From: Mesorhizobium sp. GbtcB19
GTDB taxonomy: Bacteria > Pseudomonadota > Alphaproteobacteria > Rhizobiales > Rhizobiaceae
Direction: 5' to 3'
Assembly: GCF_019091085.1 (NCBI RefSeq)
Contig: NZ_JAGXJY010000002.1
Span: 97,683 to 161,682, forward strand
DNA length: 64,000 nt
Position 1 is the stretch's first letter, and each line of letters opens with the position of its first letter. The position numbers were made by a program, and so were the translations under genes. Below, piece after piece: positions 63,465 through 64,000 of this stretch. The notes below the pieces were generated by a model, which saw only the letters and a program-made list of their open reading frames with translations, made no database searches and was not told the origin of the DNA.

Positions 63465-63971
63465 ATGTTTGCGGCAACCGCCATCGACACCAAGGACAAG
63501 CCGGCCTTCTACAATGAGCTGGCGACACAGCTGAAGGCATTGCTGGAAGGCGAGGGCGATTCCATCGCCAATGCCGCCAACACGGCGGCGCTGATCTACC
63601 AGATGGTGCCTGACCTCAACTGGGCCGGCTTCTATTTCCTCGCCTCCGACGACGAACTGGTGCTCGGGCCGTTCCAGGGCAAGCCGGCCTGCGTCCGCAT
63701 CGCCGTCGGCAAGGGCGTTTGCGGCACCGCCATCGAGCTCGACATGTCGATGCTGATCAAGGACGTGCACGAATTCCCCGGCCACATCGCCTGCGATGCC
63801 GCCTCGCGTTCGGAGCTGGTGGTGCTGTTGCGCGACGCCGAAGGCGCGTTCGGCGTTCTCGACCTCGACAGCCCGACGCCCGGCCGTTTCGACAAGGAGG
63901 ACCAGGCCGGCATCGAAAAGCTCGCCGCGATCTATGTCGCGGCAAGCTCGTTCGAGGACGGTGACAACTAA
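63465..63971 (+). CDS. msrC: Free methionine-(R)-sulfoxide reductase
   Basis: A 168-residue GAF-domain enzyme that reduces free methionine-R-sulfoxide, part of oxidative-damage repair in the cytoplasm. The three cysteines used in catalysis and recycling are at Cys76 (G-K-P-A-C-V-R-I), Cys86 (G-K-G-V-C-G) and Cys110 (H-I-A-C-D), each eight positions before E. coli fRMsr Cys84, Cys94 and Cys118. The family core 'LNWAGFYFL' and 'DAASRSELVV' is present. ATG 63465 has a GGAGAC-type site upstream. It follows the toxin gene by 34 bases and could receive read-through. Confidence 0.94.
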   Translation: MFAATAIDTKDKPAFYNELATQLKALLEGEGDSIANAANTAALIYQMVPDLNWAGFYFLASDDELVLGPFQGKPACVRIAVGKGVCGTAIELDMSMLIKDVHEFPGHIACDAASRSELVVLLRDAEGAFGVLDLDSPTPGRFDKEDQAGIEKLAAIYVAASSFEDGDN

Positions 63972-64000
63972 GCCGACCGGCCCAGAACCTCAGGCGAACT

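Overview
The window is GC-rich, densely coded chromosomal DNA from an alphaproteobacterium of the order Rhizobiales, most likely Mesorhizobium or a close relative. The evidence is a cyclic beta-1,2-glucan synthase of about 2,860 residues (ndvB) followed by its exporter (ndvA), the overall gene repertoire, and several families of long palindromic intergenic repeats of the kind that fill rhizobial genomes. No rRNA, tRNA, CRISPR array, transposase or phage gene was seen. This is mainly core metabolic DNA with a few small accessory insertions (two toxin-antitoxin pairs and one AT-richer orphan gene).

Layout. 1-3.5 kb: end of a MarR regulator, a secreted polysaccharide deacetylase, a small unknown gene and a membrane GGDEF/EAL protein. 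3.7-6.2 kb: threonine catabolism (kbl, a small CxxC protein, tdh). 6.4-13.1 kb: tyrosine/homogentisate catabolism, with a MarR regulator divergent from hmgA, then MBL hydrolase, fahA and a DinB protein, then a VapBC-type module, then hppD divergent from an Lrp/AsnC regulator. 13.3-17.1 kb: a DUF442 protein, a Zn/Mn ABC importer with a Zur-like promoter, and a Rid-family protein. 17.3-25.5 kb: a complete five-step histidine utilisation locus, with hutC and hutF leftward and hutI-H-G-U-D rightward around one HutC operator. 25.8-36.5 kb: ndvB and ndvA for periplasmic cyclic glucan. 36.7-40.3 kb: a lone ccmC, a D-threonine/3-hydroxyaspartate aldolase-like enzyme divergent from a D-lyxose isomerase, and an AT-richer orphan.

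40.4-49.1 kb: a six-gene, fully overlapping operon of MoxR AAA+ ATPase, DUF58, DUF4129, DUF4350, SpoIIM-like and RDD membrane proteins. It is divergent from three tandem paralogous membrane proteins that share a strongly conserved C-terminus. This is the most interesting poorly described system in the window; its function is not established, and envelope protein assembly or quality control is my inference.

49.1-55.8 kb: a TPR protein and an amino-acid uptake/oxidation operon (binding protein, fused permease-ATPase, FAD oxidoreductase) divergent from a LacI-type regulator, with two identical 12-bp palindromes 22 bp apart between them. 55.9-62.5 kb: a leftward set of an orphan Tat-exported oligopeptide-type binding protein, an alpha/beta hydrolase, an isochorismatase-family enzyme, a DddP-like M24 protein and a GlxA-type AraC regulator. 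62.6-64 kb: a DUF1778-GNAT toxin-antitoxin pair with its operator, and a free methionine-R-sulfoxide reductase.

Starts were chosen from Shine-Dalgarno spacing, domain starts and stop/start overlaps. Many real genes here are shorter than the longest open frame.
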